Below, one piece after another: positions 34,773 through 45,442 of a DNA stretch of 64,000 nucleotides. Under the pieces are notes generated by a model. That model did no database searches. It saw nothing but the letters and a program-made list of their open reading frames with translations, and was not told the DNA's origin. The translations under genes were made by a program, and so were the position numbers. The stretch covers positions 153,994,096-154,058,095 of the forward strand of contig CM065802.1 in NCBI GenBank assembly GCA_033398695.1, given 5' to 3'. Source of the stretch: Orobanche coerulescens. Lineage: Eukaryota; Streptophyta; Magnoliopsida; Lamiales; Orobanchaceae. How positions within the stretch are numbered: position 1 is the stretch's first letter; each line of letters begins with the position of its first letter.

Positions 34773-36339
34773 TGGCAGCTCCTTGCTGCACGTGGCCAGC
34801 CAGTGCCTAGCCGCCAAGACTCGACGTCTCGAATCCCCAAAAACGCTCGAAACGAACACGAAGAAATGCTCTCGGACAACAAAATCGATCCGAAAAGAAA
34901 TACCATGCAACAATTTATCGCACGCGATCAAGAAAAGGGTCGAGACAACAAATACAAATACGGATACCCATAACTTTGGGTAAATTACAAAATGACCCAA
35001 AACGCCCGAAAATCACGATACGTGATCGAATAACCAAACCGAAGTTCACAACACGTCTAACAAAGTTAAACGGACTTACGGGAAACTCGAAACAGCGATT
35101 TGAGCGAGATTCGCAAGAATCGAACTCAAGTGCGGAAAAGTCGCCAAAAAGCACGGAACTCAACAAAACGACACCGAAACGAACTCGGATGACAAAAAGT
35201 GCCGAATTAATCATTCTCGGAATGACGAAACGGTCATGATCGAGTCGTCAAAACGGACTTTCGCCGAAAAAAAGAAATTACCACAAATCGAAATTACGGG
35301 TATTACATAAGATAAGTCATAATGTATTTGATTTTAAAGATGTCTAGTGGAAATGGAGACGTGAATTATATTTGGTCTATTGTGTGAGAGATTAGATATC
35401 AATGCTAGTTATCATGCCGACATTGAACTCGAGGTGGTAGTTTGATATTAGTTATGGATTGTACTTCATTTTGGATTATTCGGATAACTGTGTATTCGTT
35501 CAGGGATGTTGGTCGTGGAAAGGTTAGCGTCTCGAGATTGAGGTAAATTAATATTATGATAATCATCCTGTTGCATTATTGCATGTTTGTGTTGATATTT
35601 CATGTGGTGAGTGTGCACCATTGTTTGTTACGTTTTGTGATGTGCTCTTTCTTTGAGCTATAATCTGTTGCGCCGATGTGTTAGGGGATAAGACCTAAAT
35701 GGCACCTATGTCCGGAGTATTCCTGAGTAGATGCTTCCATGACCTTTGGCTGCTGCCTTGGGAGTTTATGTGATATTGTCAGGAGTATTCCTGAGTAGAT
35801 ACTTCCGTGACCCTTGGTTGCTGCCTTGGGAGTTTATATGTTATTATCATATGCATTGTTGAGCATGCTGTGAACTGTTATCTGCCGGAATACGACGTTG
35901 TGGTCGTGTCGGTCTTTCATGATCGAGTTATTGTTGCTCTCTTGGAAATCCTTTTGATCCTTGTGGGATATTCGTTTCTTCGAGATTTGTTGTCATGTTG
36001 TATCGTGATATATCTGGAGTCAGATACGTTCTGATCGGTCATGTGTAGGATTTTCAGGGCGGGCACGTGTAGCATATGTTGGTTTCGACCTCATATTGAA
36101 CCATGCACACGAGATGTACTTCGTGAGGCTGATTAGGTATGAGACCAGACGTGTATCCGATCAATACCCATGGTTGGCTTGTACACGGACACATGTCCGG
36201 ATCGGGCGTATCGTGACTTCCATCTGAGTCTTATTGATTGGTCGTTCATGGTCCATGTATAGTCGGATCTGTTCGATAGTCGGGTTGTCCTTGAAACCCC
36301 GTATATATGATTTTTATATGGTTGATGATTTTATTCCCT

Positions 36340-36960
36340 CGTGTACCTGTTGACCCTTTATTGATCTCGTTTGGAGTTACCATATCGATGGTCAACTCGT
36401 TTGTTATCGACCCTTTATTAATCTCGTTTGGAGTTCCCCCTATTATTGGTAATCTCTTTCGTTATTGATCCTTATTGATTCCGTTTGGGAGTTTGCCTTA
36501 CCGTTGGTATTCTCGATTGTTGGTCCTCGATTGATCTTGTTGGAGTTTACCGTATCGTCGGTATTTTCGGTTGTTGATCCCTTATTGCTCTTGTTGGAGT
36601 TACCATATCTTTGGAATTCTCGGTTGTTGATCCCTTATTGCTCTTGTTGGAGTTACCATATCATTGGCATTCTCGGCTGTTGGTCCTTGATTGATCTTTT
36701 TAGAGTTTACTGTATCGTCGGTATTCTCGGTTGCCGATCCTTATTGATATTATTGGAGTTTATTGTGCTGTTGGTATTCTCGATTGTCGATCCATTATCA
36801 ATCTTGTTAGAGTTTACCATGTCATTGGTATTCTCGATTGTTGATCCTTTATTGGTCTTTTTGGGGTTTACCATATTGTTGGTATTCCCGGTTGTTAGTC
36901 CTTCATTGATCTTATTGGAGTCACCACATCATGGTATTCTCGTTCATGGGTGATACATGT
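36340..36960 (+). repeat. Tandem repeats of about 53 bp in the F 5' LTR
   Basis: Roughly a dozen diverged units with TTGATC, TTGTTGGAGTTTACC and GGTATTCTCGGTTG in order; period 53 between 36571 and 36624. Repeated in the second F LTR at 40260-40870 and, much diverged, at 9820-10000 in B. Confidence 0.85.
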
Positions 36961-37877
36961 CGATCTTGTGTGGAGTTATCATGTCATTGATATTCTCGTT
37001 TTGATGCATTGGTTGTTTATCATATTGATTGTGTGAGCATTCATGCTTGTATTGATATTCGGTACTTGCCATTGTCTAGGGACAGTTGGTTTACAGATGT
37101 GCCGTGTGATATCGGTTTTATCAGGATTGGGATCCGATTGTGCGATCCAGCGGACTGAATCGGACTTAGCCATATTATTCCATATTGGAGATATGTTTAT
37201 GTTTGAGAATATTGGTATCGCTTCAGGTACAGTACAGATGGTTACTTTTGAATTCATTCGTCACTTAAGGACGCGAGATGTGATTATGGTAAGGATTGAT
37301 CTGATATAGATTGTGATGGGTTGGTAAGGTTACTTCGTTAAGATTACGTGGGGAATGTTCTTACTCTGTAAATTACATTTATATGTAATTGTTTTTGTGA
37401 TGTGATCGTTATCATTGTTGAGTATTATGGCTGACCCTGTCGTGGGCTTTATATTTTAGGTACTCGGAGTTCGAGCTAGTAGCGGTCGTGAAGGGATGAG
37501 CTTTGCAGTGATACTGGCTATGGCGTGGTTATTAGGATTGAGTGTTCTTTTTGGTTTTTATAATTCCGCTGCAAATGTATTTAATTGTTTCTCTATTCGC
37601 TGCGTGTGAAATTTTATAATGGCTTTCAGTATTTTTCCAACTTGTGTTTACTTTCGAAATGCCCTTTTGGCGTCCTTGCCTTGTGCTTTCAGACGGTATT
37701 TTCTGACGGTAATTGGGAACAATGTTCTTAAAAATATTTGAGTATTTAAAACATTACCATCATCGGCCCTTTTGGCATTTTTAAACGTTTGTGAAAATGA
37801 TTTTAGCCTGGTGGGTTCCAATATAGGGCCCACGACACTGTAATATTCCAGGATGGTTTTGGGGGTGTTACAGAAGA

Positions 37878-37889
37878 TGGTATCGGAGC
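37878..37889 (+). other. Primer binding site (Met-tRNA type), element F
   Basis: TGGTATCGGAGC, five bases after the 5' LTR end. Confidence 0.85.
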
Positions 37890-38251
37890 TTGGGTTTCGT
37901 AAAACCTGGGCATGTGTTATGTGGCTCTACCAGTACGGTAGTAGCGTGACTTTTGAAAATAATTTTCCGACTTTCGAGTCAAACTGATTTTTGGAGATTC
38001 CAAAATTTTTGAAATAATTTCAAATTGCTAAATTTGCGATGCCGGTGTGTTGTTATTGTGTTGAGGCTTTGTATGGGAGTCGTATGCTAGTATCACGGGA
38101 GATCATCGACTTCACGGACCTGTAAGTATGTTCTTTTAGTTATTCAGTTTTGATGATTATTATTTGAGCATGGTGTCATGATTTTGAGATACTTCGGGAT
38201 TGAGATATGGATTATGATAGGATTTTAAGTTTCGAGGACGATATATGAGGT

Positions 38252-40977
38252 GTGCTTCTTGATGATATATGAGGTGTATATTGAAGAAGATGATGATTAT
38301 GATGGATATATGTTTCAAGTGTTTATGTTTTAGATATGAACATGGAATGTTGATATTTAGAACAAGTGATGATGATTATGGATGTTAAGGGACAAGTTAT
38401 GTGAATGGTGATTTAATCTTTCGTATGGTCTTGATGGTATACGAATCGTGATTGTGAATTTGATAAGAATATTATCTTTCTTTGAGGATATGTGTTCATA
38501 AGAGTCGAATGATCCTAAGTGTAGTTTGGCATGAGATTGATATATATATATAAACAAGGGATAATCATATCATGTTGAATTTAAGTTTGAATTCAGAATT
38601 GAATACGTTGATTAAACTCGCTTCGTGCTCGAATCAACTATTATTGAGATCACTAGATTATGAGATTGAATTGAAGGTATGAATTCAGATTTGTTGGGCA
38701 TAAGAACATTTGATCCGTACATAGTTGGAATCGAGTATGTTATGAAATCCTTAATATCGAGATGAATTGATCGTTGATATGATCATCAGTATATGGAATC
38801 GTAGTATGGTTACGGAATCGTGATTGATTGATGTAGGTTATTTGGATATGTATTTATTCGAGATATTGTGGAACCGTTGGGTTTATCGATCGGTTATATC
38901 GGTTGTTGACTGTTATCGAACGTATTGTTAATTGATCATTGCACTAGGTTACGTTAAGTGATCGTTGATAGTTAACCATTGTGCTGCGATTGTAATTGGA
39001 GGATGCATGAATCACCTTGGTCGGGGCTGCGGAGCTTGTAGATAAAGACTACGGGATTGGTCACAACTTCATCGTATCGGTATCGAGGCAAGTTATGCTT
39101 GCTCAGTTCATAATGTTTAATAAATGATTTCGTTTTCATTTCATTTATGATTCATATAGCAATGGTATCATGGAATATGAATTGTCAGGATAATGGTATG
39201 TATATTATGCTTGGACTAAGATAAATCATAATGTATATGATTTTAAAGATGTCTAGTGGAAACGGAGACGTGAATTATATTTGGTCTACTATGTGAGAGA
39301 TTAGATATCAAGGCTAGTTATCATGCCGACATTGAACTCGAGGTGGTGGTTTGATATTAGTTATGGATTGTACTTCATTTTGGATTATTGGAATAACTGT
39401 GTATTCGTTCAGGGATGTTGGTCGTGGAAAGGTTAGCGTCTCCAGCTTGAGGTAAATTAATATTGCTAGATTATGACAATCCTCCTGTTGCATTATTGCA
39501 TATGTGTGTTGATATTTCATGTGGTGAGTGTGCACCATTTGTTACATTTTGTGATGTGCTCTTTCTTTGAGTTGTAATCTGTTGGGCCGATGTGTTAGGG
39601 GATAAGACCTAAATGGCACCTATGTCCGGAGTATTCCTGAGTAGATGCTTCTGTGGCCCTTGGTTGCTGCCTTGGGAGTTTATGTGATATTGTCTGGAGT
39701 ATTCCTGAGTAGATACTTCTATGACCCTTGGCTGCTGCCTTGGGAGTTTATCTGCTATTATCATATGCATTGTTGAGCATGCTGTGAACTGTTGTCTGCC
39801 GGAATATGACATTGTGGTAGTGTCGGTCTTTCATGATCGAGTTATTGTTGCTCTCTTGAAAAGTCTTCTGATCCTTGTTGGATATGCATTTCTTCGAGAT
39901 TTGTTGTCATATTGTATCGTGACATATCTGGAGTCAGATACGTTCTGATCGGTCATGTATAGGATTTTCAGGGCGGGCACATGTAGCGTATGTTGGTTTC
40001 GACCTCATATTGAACTGTGCGCACGAGACGTACTTCGTGAGGCTGATTAGGTATGAGACCAGACGTGTATCTGATCAATACACGTGGTTGGCTTGTACAC
40101 GGACACATGTCCGTATGGGGCGTATCGTGACGTCCATCTTGAATCTTATTGATTGGTCGTTCATGGTCCATGTATAGTCGGATCTGTTCGATAGCCGGGT
40201 TGTCCTTGAAATCAAGTATATATGATTTGTATATGGTTGACGATTTTATTCTCTCATGTACACGTTGACCCTTTACTGATCTCGTTTGGAGTTACCATAT
40301 CGATGGTTAACTCATTTGTTATCGACCCTTTATTAATCTCGTTTGGAGTTCCCCATATCATTGGTAATCTCGTTCGTTATTGATCCTTATTGATTCCATT
40401 TGGGAGTTTACCTTACCGTTGGTATTCTCGGTTGTTGGTCCTAGATTGATCATGTTGGAGTTTACCGTATCGTCGATATTCTCGGTTTTTGATCCCTTAT
40501 TGCTCTTGTTGGAGTTACCATATCGTTGGCATTCTCGGTTGTTGATCCCTTATTGCTCTTGTTGGAGTTACCATATCGTTGACTTTTCGGTTGTTGGTCC
40601 TTGATTGATCTTGTTGGAGTTTACTGTATCGTCGGTACTCTCGGTTTCCGATCCTTATTGATCTTATTGGAGTTTATCGTGGTGTTGGTGTTCTCAGTTG
40701 TCGATCCTTTATCAATCTTATTAGAGTTTACCGTGTCGTTGGTATTCTCGGTTGTTGATCCTTTATTGATCTTGTTGGGGTTTACCGTATTGTTGGTATT
40801 CCTGGTTTTTAGTCCTTCATTGATCTTGTTGGAGTCACCACATCATGGTATTCTCATTCATGGGTGATACTTGTCGATCTTGTGTGGAGTTATCATGTCA
40901 TTGATATTCTCGTTTTGATGCATTGGTTGTTTATCATTATTGATTGTGTGAGCATTCATGCTTGTATTGATATTCGG
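38252..40977 (+). repeat. Second LTR of element F, truncated at both ends
   Basis: Continuous match to the F 5' LTR without G. The left junction comes right after a polypurine-type leader (TTAAGTTTCGAGGACGA), so the deletion removed the tract, U3, promoter and donor. The right end stops at ATTGATATTCGG, followed by unrelated sequence. Confidence 0.85.
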
Positions 40978-41513
40978 GAAGCTCCCTGCTTAAATCAACA
41001 TCGAGAGCAAGTACATGAGAAATGAACGTCTAACTCACCTGGAAGACTGGATGCTCAGATATGACATTACTCATAAAGGCAAGGTTTTTACAGAGAACGC
41101 GCTGGGGACCAACTCGAATTGGTGGAATGGAACAAAATTTCATCCCCAAACCTACAGAAGGTCAAGCAATCAGCGGCCACCTTGATGCTGAATCCTACCG
41201 TTGCCATATCATTTATTAAAGTGCATATACTTTGTTTTTGTTATCCTTTTATTTTTTTTCAAGTCATGTACTATAATTTAAAATTTATTAATATAAATTA
41301 TTTTATCCATCAAGAGATTATAGTTCATAATCTATTTACATTAGTACTTTGATCTGAAAATTATTCCAAGTATAAATTATGCTACAAACAATGTTGTATG
41401 AATTTGCCTACAAGGAGTTCATAGACTAAGTTGTAAGTAGTAAGGAACTTACTGAAAGATTGAACCTATGAGCCAATTATAGTTCAAGTGGCAAAAACTT
41501 AGATAATTAGGAT
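40978..41513 (+). other. Unassigned stretch
   Basis: Unrelated to the F LTR. 40985-41130 has an open reading stretch (HLEDWMLRYDITHKGKVFTE) of unknown origin, probably a degraded transposon coding fragment. The rest is AT-rich with nothing recognised. Confidence 0.4.
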
Positions 41514-41710
41514 CACTACAAAAAAACTGTTTTTACTGATGGCAATTTTCGTTGGAAAATTTGGCATGTCTTTGGTAAGCAGTTAGCGACGACTTTACCG
41601 ATGACACGATGTCGTTAGTAAAACCTTCGACGGTAAAAAAATCATGACGTAAAATGCCGCTGTCGCTGATTTAGCGACGGCTTACCGACGCCACGTACCT
41701 CAGTAAATTG
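41514..41710 (+). mobile_element. CACTA-type terminus without partner
   Basis: Begins CACTACAAAAAAACTG, the usual CACTA end, followed by subterminal repeats of the type AGCGACGR (41584, 41661, 41670) and its relatives. No opposite terminus ending in TAGTG with the matching repeat was found to the right, so this is a fragment or an element too degraded to bound. Confidence 0.6.
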
Positions 41711-41844
41711 CTCCTTATCACTTTAAATTGTACTTCTAACAGTATGGAACTTGATTTTCAAACCGTTGTGAGTAAAATACTCAACAAAAATTCACAATTT
41801 TTAGAGCATCTAATGTTGATGGAGACATCATTTAATTACGAATG

Positions 41845-42030
41845 TCAATTTTGGCCCGACCCGCATTGCCTTGCCCTGACATGTGGAGTATGGGTCGCCC
41901 CGCTCCGTGACCCACAATACAGTGGGTCTGGGTACAACTTTTGCCCCATGGATACCCGCCCCGCCCCACCCAGGGGTGCGTCTGGGTACAACTTTTGCCC
42001 CATGGATACCTGCCTCGCCCCACCCAGCTT
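41845..42030. repeat. C-rich short tandem duplication
   Basis: A 44-bp unit containing TCTGGGTACAACTTTTGCCC is repeated at 41937 and 41981 amid CCCGCCCCGCCCC. Similar wording (CACCCCCGGTGGGT) recurs at 42208-42270. It looks like the ends of a small non-coding element, but no inverted repeat could be fixed. Confidence 0.45.
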
Positions 42031-42299
42031 TTTAATATTTTTAAATATATTTAACCTATATTTCATATATATCTATATATTATTTATATACTTCTTCATA
42101 TATTTATTAATATATCTTATATAGTTATGTTAATATTGAAAAGTTTAATAAATAACATATACCATGAAAACAAAATACTAGATAAAAACTCATAATTTTT
42201 TTTATGGAGAACCCCCCCACCCCCACCCCCGGTGGGTCTCCCCATTCACCTCGTGGGTGGATCTGGATCTTCAAGTACCCGCCATGATCCTCTCCATAA

Positions 42300-43154
42300 C
42301 CATTCCTACATTTAATGAAATCGAAGATTGAGATGTAAAAAATATTTAATTAAAGTTAAAAGAATGTCTGAAGCATTTAATGATGGACAGATTGGATTAC
42401 TTTAATTCAAATATTTAGGAGTCTCCTATCAGATCAGTCCACATCTCACCTACCCGATGACGACTATATTTATAACTCATACATTTCCAAGGTTGTTAAT
42501 AGCCAATAAGAGGACTTGATCAACTATTGAAAAATGTCAAATTATATTCCTCTGAACTTAAGGAAAAGCTCTCTACATGCTACAACAGCATCCTACAGTG
42601 AAGAGATAAGACAAGTTCCCGATTTGTGAGTAACAACAAACTAGAGCGAAGCAACTCAAATATATAACTGATGTTCGATAATACTCTACTCTATTTGAAC
42701 TGAGAGTTAGTCATATGTGGATTAAGGAAGCAAGCACCTTCTGATGTTATAGAAAGAAGCTACTTAGACAGACTAAGTTTCTGATCTGTACGAAAAGAAG
42801 ACGAAGATCATGACCAGCCTACGCCAATCTGTGTGAACAGAAAAAGCTAGGATGAGTGTATCGATCTGTACGAAAAGATATAGCTCGAGAAACATTTAGT
42901 TAAAATCATAATTATTGTGTACTGTATTTTAAACAAACAAAACTCCTGTGTGAAGAGACTCTGGATGTAGTGGAAATTGTCTCGAAAGATATTAAATTTG
43001 TGTCATTTCCTGCTTTGACTATTTTCATCACACAACTTGTGATTTTATATTTTTTGGCCACAGAGTATGCAGTTAACCGCTTAGAAGGTAAAAGTACAAT
43101 AAGCTGTATGATTTTCGAAGTTAATTGCATAACGGAAGTCTAATAATGAGTTGC
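42300..43154. other. Unassigned stretch
   Basis: AT-rich, no convincing ORF, terminal repeat or RNA gene. A short phrase, GATCTGTACGAAAAGA, occurs twice (42783 and 42863). Confidence 0.4.
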
Positions 43155-43794
43155 TGTAAATACATCAACTGGGTACTCTCTTGTTTGCTTGATGCGTACA
43201 GGGTTTTCACAATGTATACTATAAATCACATTTAAAAGAAAACAATAAAGACAAAAAGTAAATAACACATAAATTTAAGTGGTTCGAGGTAAATCCCTCT
43301 ACGTCAACTGGTCCTCTACACAGGAGTAAAGCGTTTATTAAAATTACTACGTACACAACTACGTGACTTTAAGTAAACCTGTCTCTGTATCATTTGCATA
43401 GATTGATACATGGATTGTAGCTTTGGCCGTTCACACAGATTGGCTTCAGCTCTTTCGACTCGCTTCTTCTCACAGATCAAAGCTTTATCTTCAATGTTAT
43501 TCTTCCCACACAGGTCGGAATATGCAAGGACTTAGTCCACACAGGGCTAAGATTGATCTCAACGGTAAAGATGGTAGAATGATTCCAAACAGCAGCTATA
43601 TCTTTTATGAACGTTCGCTATATGTTGTGCTGTTTGCATTTAGGACTTAGCATATTTCTTTGCTTAGACACTGCTGTATGCTCAGGAAATATACTGCTTT
43701 TTAATAGCTATATTATTGTAGTTATCTGAAATATGTATGCGCGAGAATGAATAATGTGAGATCAATGAGTGAGCAATGTCCTCTTGCTTGGGGC

Positions 43795-43802
43795 TATTTA
43801 TA
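43795..43802 (-). promoter_or_regulatory. TATA box of the H LTR
   Basis: TATAAATA on the minus strand, followed by GCCCCAAGCAAGAGG. Confidence 0.6.
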
Positions 43803-43903
43803 ACCTTGGAAATCGATCTATTATAAATGTAGCTGTTGGCTGGTTGGTGAGATGTTGACGTCTCTGATTGGCGGCTGCTGAATGTTTGAATTAAAGGCAG
43901 GTT

Positions 43904-44013
43904 GCATTTAATGCTTTAAATATTCTTTTTGACTTCGCATTAAATGCTCTTCAGCGCGTTCAGACTTGTCTCTTTCAGCCGCATTAAATGCTGTCCTATC
44001 AGTAATAAATGCT
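43904..44013 (-). repeat. GCATT-N-AATGC palindromes upstream of the H TATA box
   Basis: GCATTTAATGC at 43904, GCATTAAATGC at 43937 and 43981, and a partial copy (AATAAATGCT) near 44004. They lie about 100-200 bp upstream of the TATA box on the minus strand. Confidence 0.75.
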
Positions 44014-44327
44014 ACTTTAACCATTAATACTTTATGAATGAATAATGTTTATTTCACAAAGGTTTAAAGTTCTTTCTTCAGTCCTGTTGGATGTGCTTTA
44101 CTTTTCCCAAGTAAAATACATAAAGTCAGATTTCTGTATCTAATGTACTTTAAATTCTGATGTATGATGTAAGCTCTATAGGATTGGACTCTGTAGAAGA
44201 TCTCTTGCTGTATGGGTTGGCTATACGGAGTTTCCTAACATCTTCCATACTTGGTGATATTCTGACTTCTGAAGTCTTCTTTGCTTTATATTTGGCGATT
44301 ATCAAAACAGGAATATTTATCCTAACA

Positions 44328-44342
44328 ATTTCCCCTTGTTTA
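44328..44342 (-). other. Polypurine tract of element H
   Basis: TAAACAAGGGGAAAT on the minus strand, immediately before the LTR start. Confidence 0.75.
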
Positions 44343-45369
44343 TAATGCCAAAACTTCCACTAGATACAAAGAGGCTGTCTTCGAGTCTTCTGTTCGAATG
44401 ATCTGATCTTCATAACTTAGTCTAGAAATTTGAACTGCTCGCAGACAAGTTCTAAAATGAAAATCCTACAAAATTAAGTGTATTAAAACTTAACTTATGA
44501 TTGGTGCGTAGGCACAATCTTAGAGTGAAATCTAGATTGTATACAACTTAATATGTGAATTGTTTGCAGACAAGTTCTTACAGCTTTTGAATTAACAAGT
44601 TTGTACTTGTTGACGTATAATAATGCTTCGTAATCAATATAGTTAAAATGGTAAGAGTAGATTACGAGATTTAATATTTCAAGAAATCAAATTTTATTGA
44701 TGATTGAGATAATTACAAGTCTTGAAAGGTAAAAATACAAAGATACATACTGCATCGGCAAGCATATAGTAGAAAGAAATACAGCGTAAAACCAATAGAG
44801 GCTAGTTCCTATAGTCAGAATGCCTCCAAGGCCTCCGGTCGGGATCATTTTCAGTTCCACTCCACTAGTTGATTAAGGAGCCATTTCCTCGATCTCTATA
44901 GATGCTTCGTCCTTCATAGGATCGATCATAGGCAAGGATCCAGTCTTCTGGATGGGTGACCCGTTCACCCTTTTGGTGCTTGGATTTCATCTTCAGTTTT
45001 AGGGGGCTTTCCTTCTGTAAATGGCCTTCAGAATTCATTGGTGGCCTTCTCTAGAGTCTACAACCTGTTGAAGATGGCAGATTCCCTGATGATAGTATAA
45101 AAGTATCCCATTAATCCACTTTTCTTCAAGTTCTTCAGATCCTCTACTGAAGGTTGTCGGTCTGTTGGCAGCAAAATCTCAGAAGGCTTACACACAGTAT
45201 TCTTCCATGGGTAGTTGGGGTCTTGGAACTCAGGTCGAGAACCAGTCACCTTGTATCCTCTTGTATCTTGACCACGCCCGGGTCCGGACAGTCATCCGAT
45301 AGCAGTGGCAACATTCTCTTCCAGTGCAGTCTCTATCTCTCTCTCTCTCTCTGTCTCTATCTCTCTCTC

Positions 45370-45442
<73 letters not shown>

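Larger units (their letters stand above)
26551..35307 (-). mobile_element. Element G: non-coding Tekay-like LTR element
   Basis: A complete minus-strand element flanked by the 5-bp duplication TAAGA (26546-26550 and 35308-35312). The second F LTR shows the matching unoccupied site at 39217-39221. The 5' LTR is 32379-35307, the 3' LTR 26551-30020. A Met-type primer site and a polypurine tract flank a 2.36 kb interior without recognisable coding sequence. It is non-autonomous. Confidence 0.92.
32379..35307 (-). repeat. 5' LTR of element G
   Basis: 2929 bp with TG...CA ends. It carries the TATA box at 34579-34586, the GC-rich array at 34597-34772 and a candidate splice pair (34412 and 32640). 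A short local duplication at about 33325-33395 (GGATCCAYCCCTCCGTGGAC) is absent from the other LTR. Confidence 0.9.
25501..37459 (+). other. Candidate intron within the F LTR (contains element G)
   Basis: Donor CTTCAAGAG|GTATGTTGG at 25500/25501 and acceptor GGGCTTTATATTTTAG|GTAC at 37459/37460. Without G the interval is about 3.2 kb. The acceptor lies 413 bp before the LTR end. Confidence 0.38.
24526..37872 (+). repeat. 5' LTR of element F, interrupted by G
   Basis: It starts TGTAATATCC and ends GGGGGTGTTACA. Without G and its target duplication it is about 4.6 kb. It carries a TTACGTACGTTA array (24917-25270), a TATA box (25306-25313), a candidate splice pair (25501 and 37459), a duplicated module at 35690-35835 and 53-bp tandem repeats at 36340-36960. 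Confidence 0.82.
24526..40977 (+). mobile_element. Element F: long-LTR Tekay-like element with collapsed interior
   Basis: The 5' LTR runs 24526-37872, split by element G, followed by a Met-tRNA primer site. Only about 370 bp of interior remain (37873-38251) before a fragment of the second LTR (38252-40977). That fragment matches 25579-26550 plus 35308-37062, so it lacks both U3 and the last roughly 810 bp. There is no coding capacity. LTR sequence and organisation are related to element B. It abuts the truncated B LTR at 24525. Confidence 0.78.
43155..44327 (-). repeat. 3' LTR of element H
   Basis: The U3 end is clear (TGTTAGG at 44327 on the minus strand). The other end is less certain; TTTACA at 43155 would give 1173 bp. 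A TATA box is at 43795-43802. Confidence 0.6.

Noticed and set aside
36465..36953. 162-codon plus-strand frame rich in Leu, Val and Phe
   Set aside because: It is a by-product of the 53-bp tandem repeats in the F LTR, which mimic hydrophobic protein.
40985..41130. Host gene exon (HLEDWMLRYDITHKGKVFTE)
   Set aside because: Short, no splice context, flanked by transposon debris, and not recognised as any protein family.
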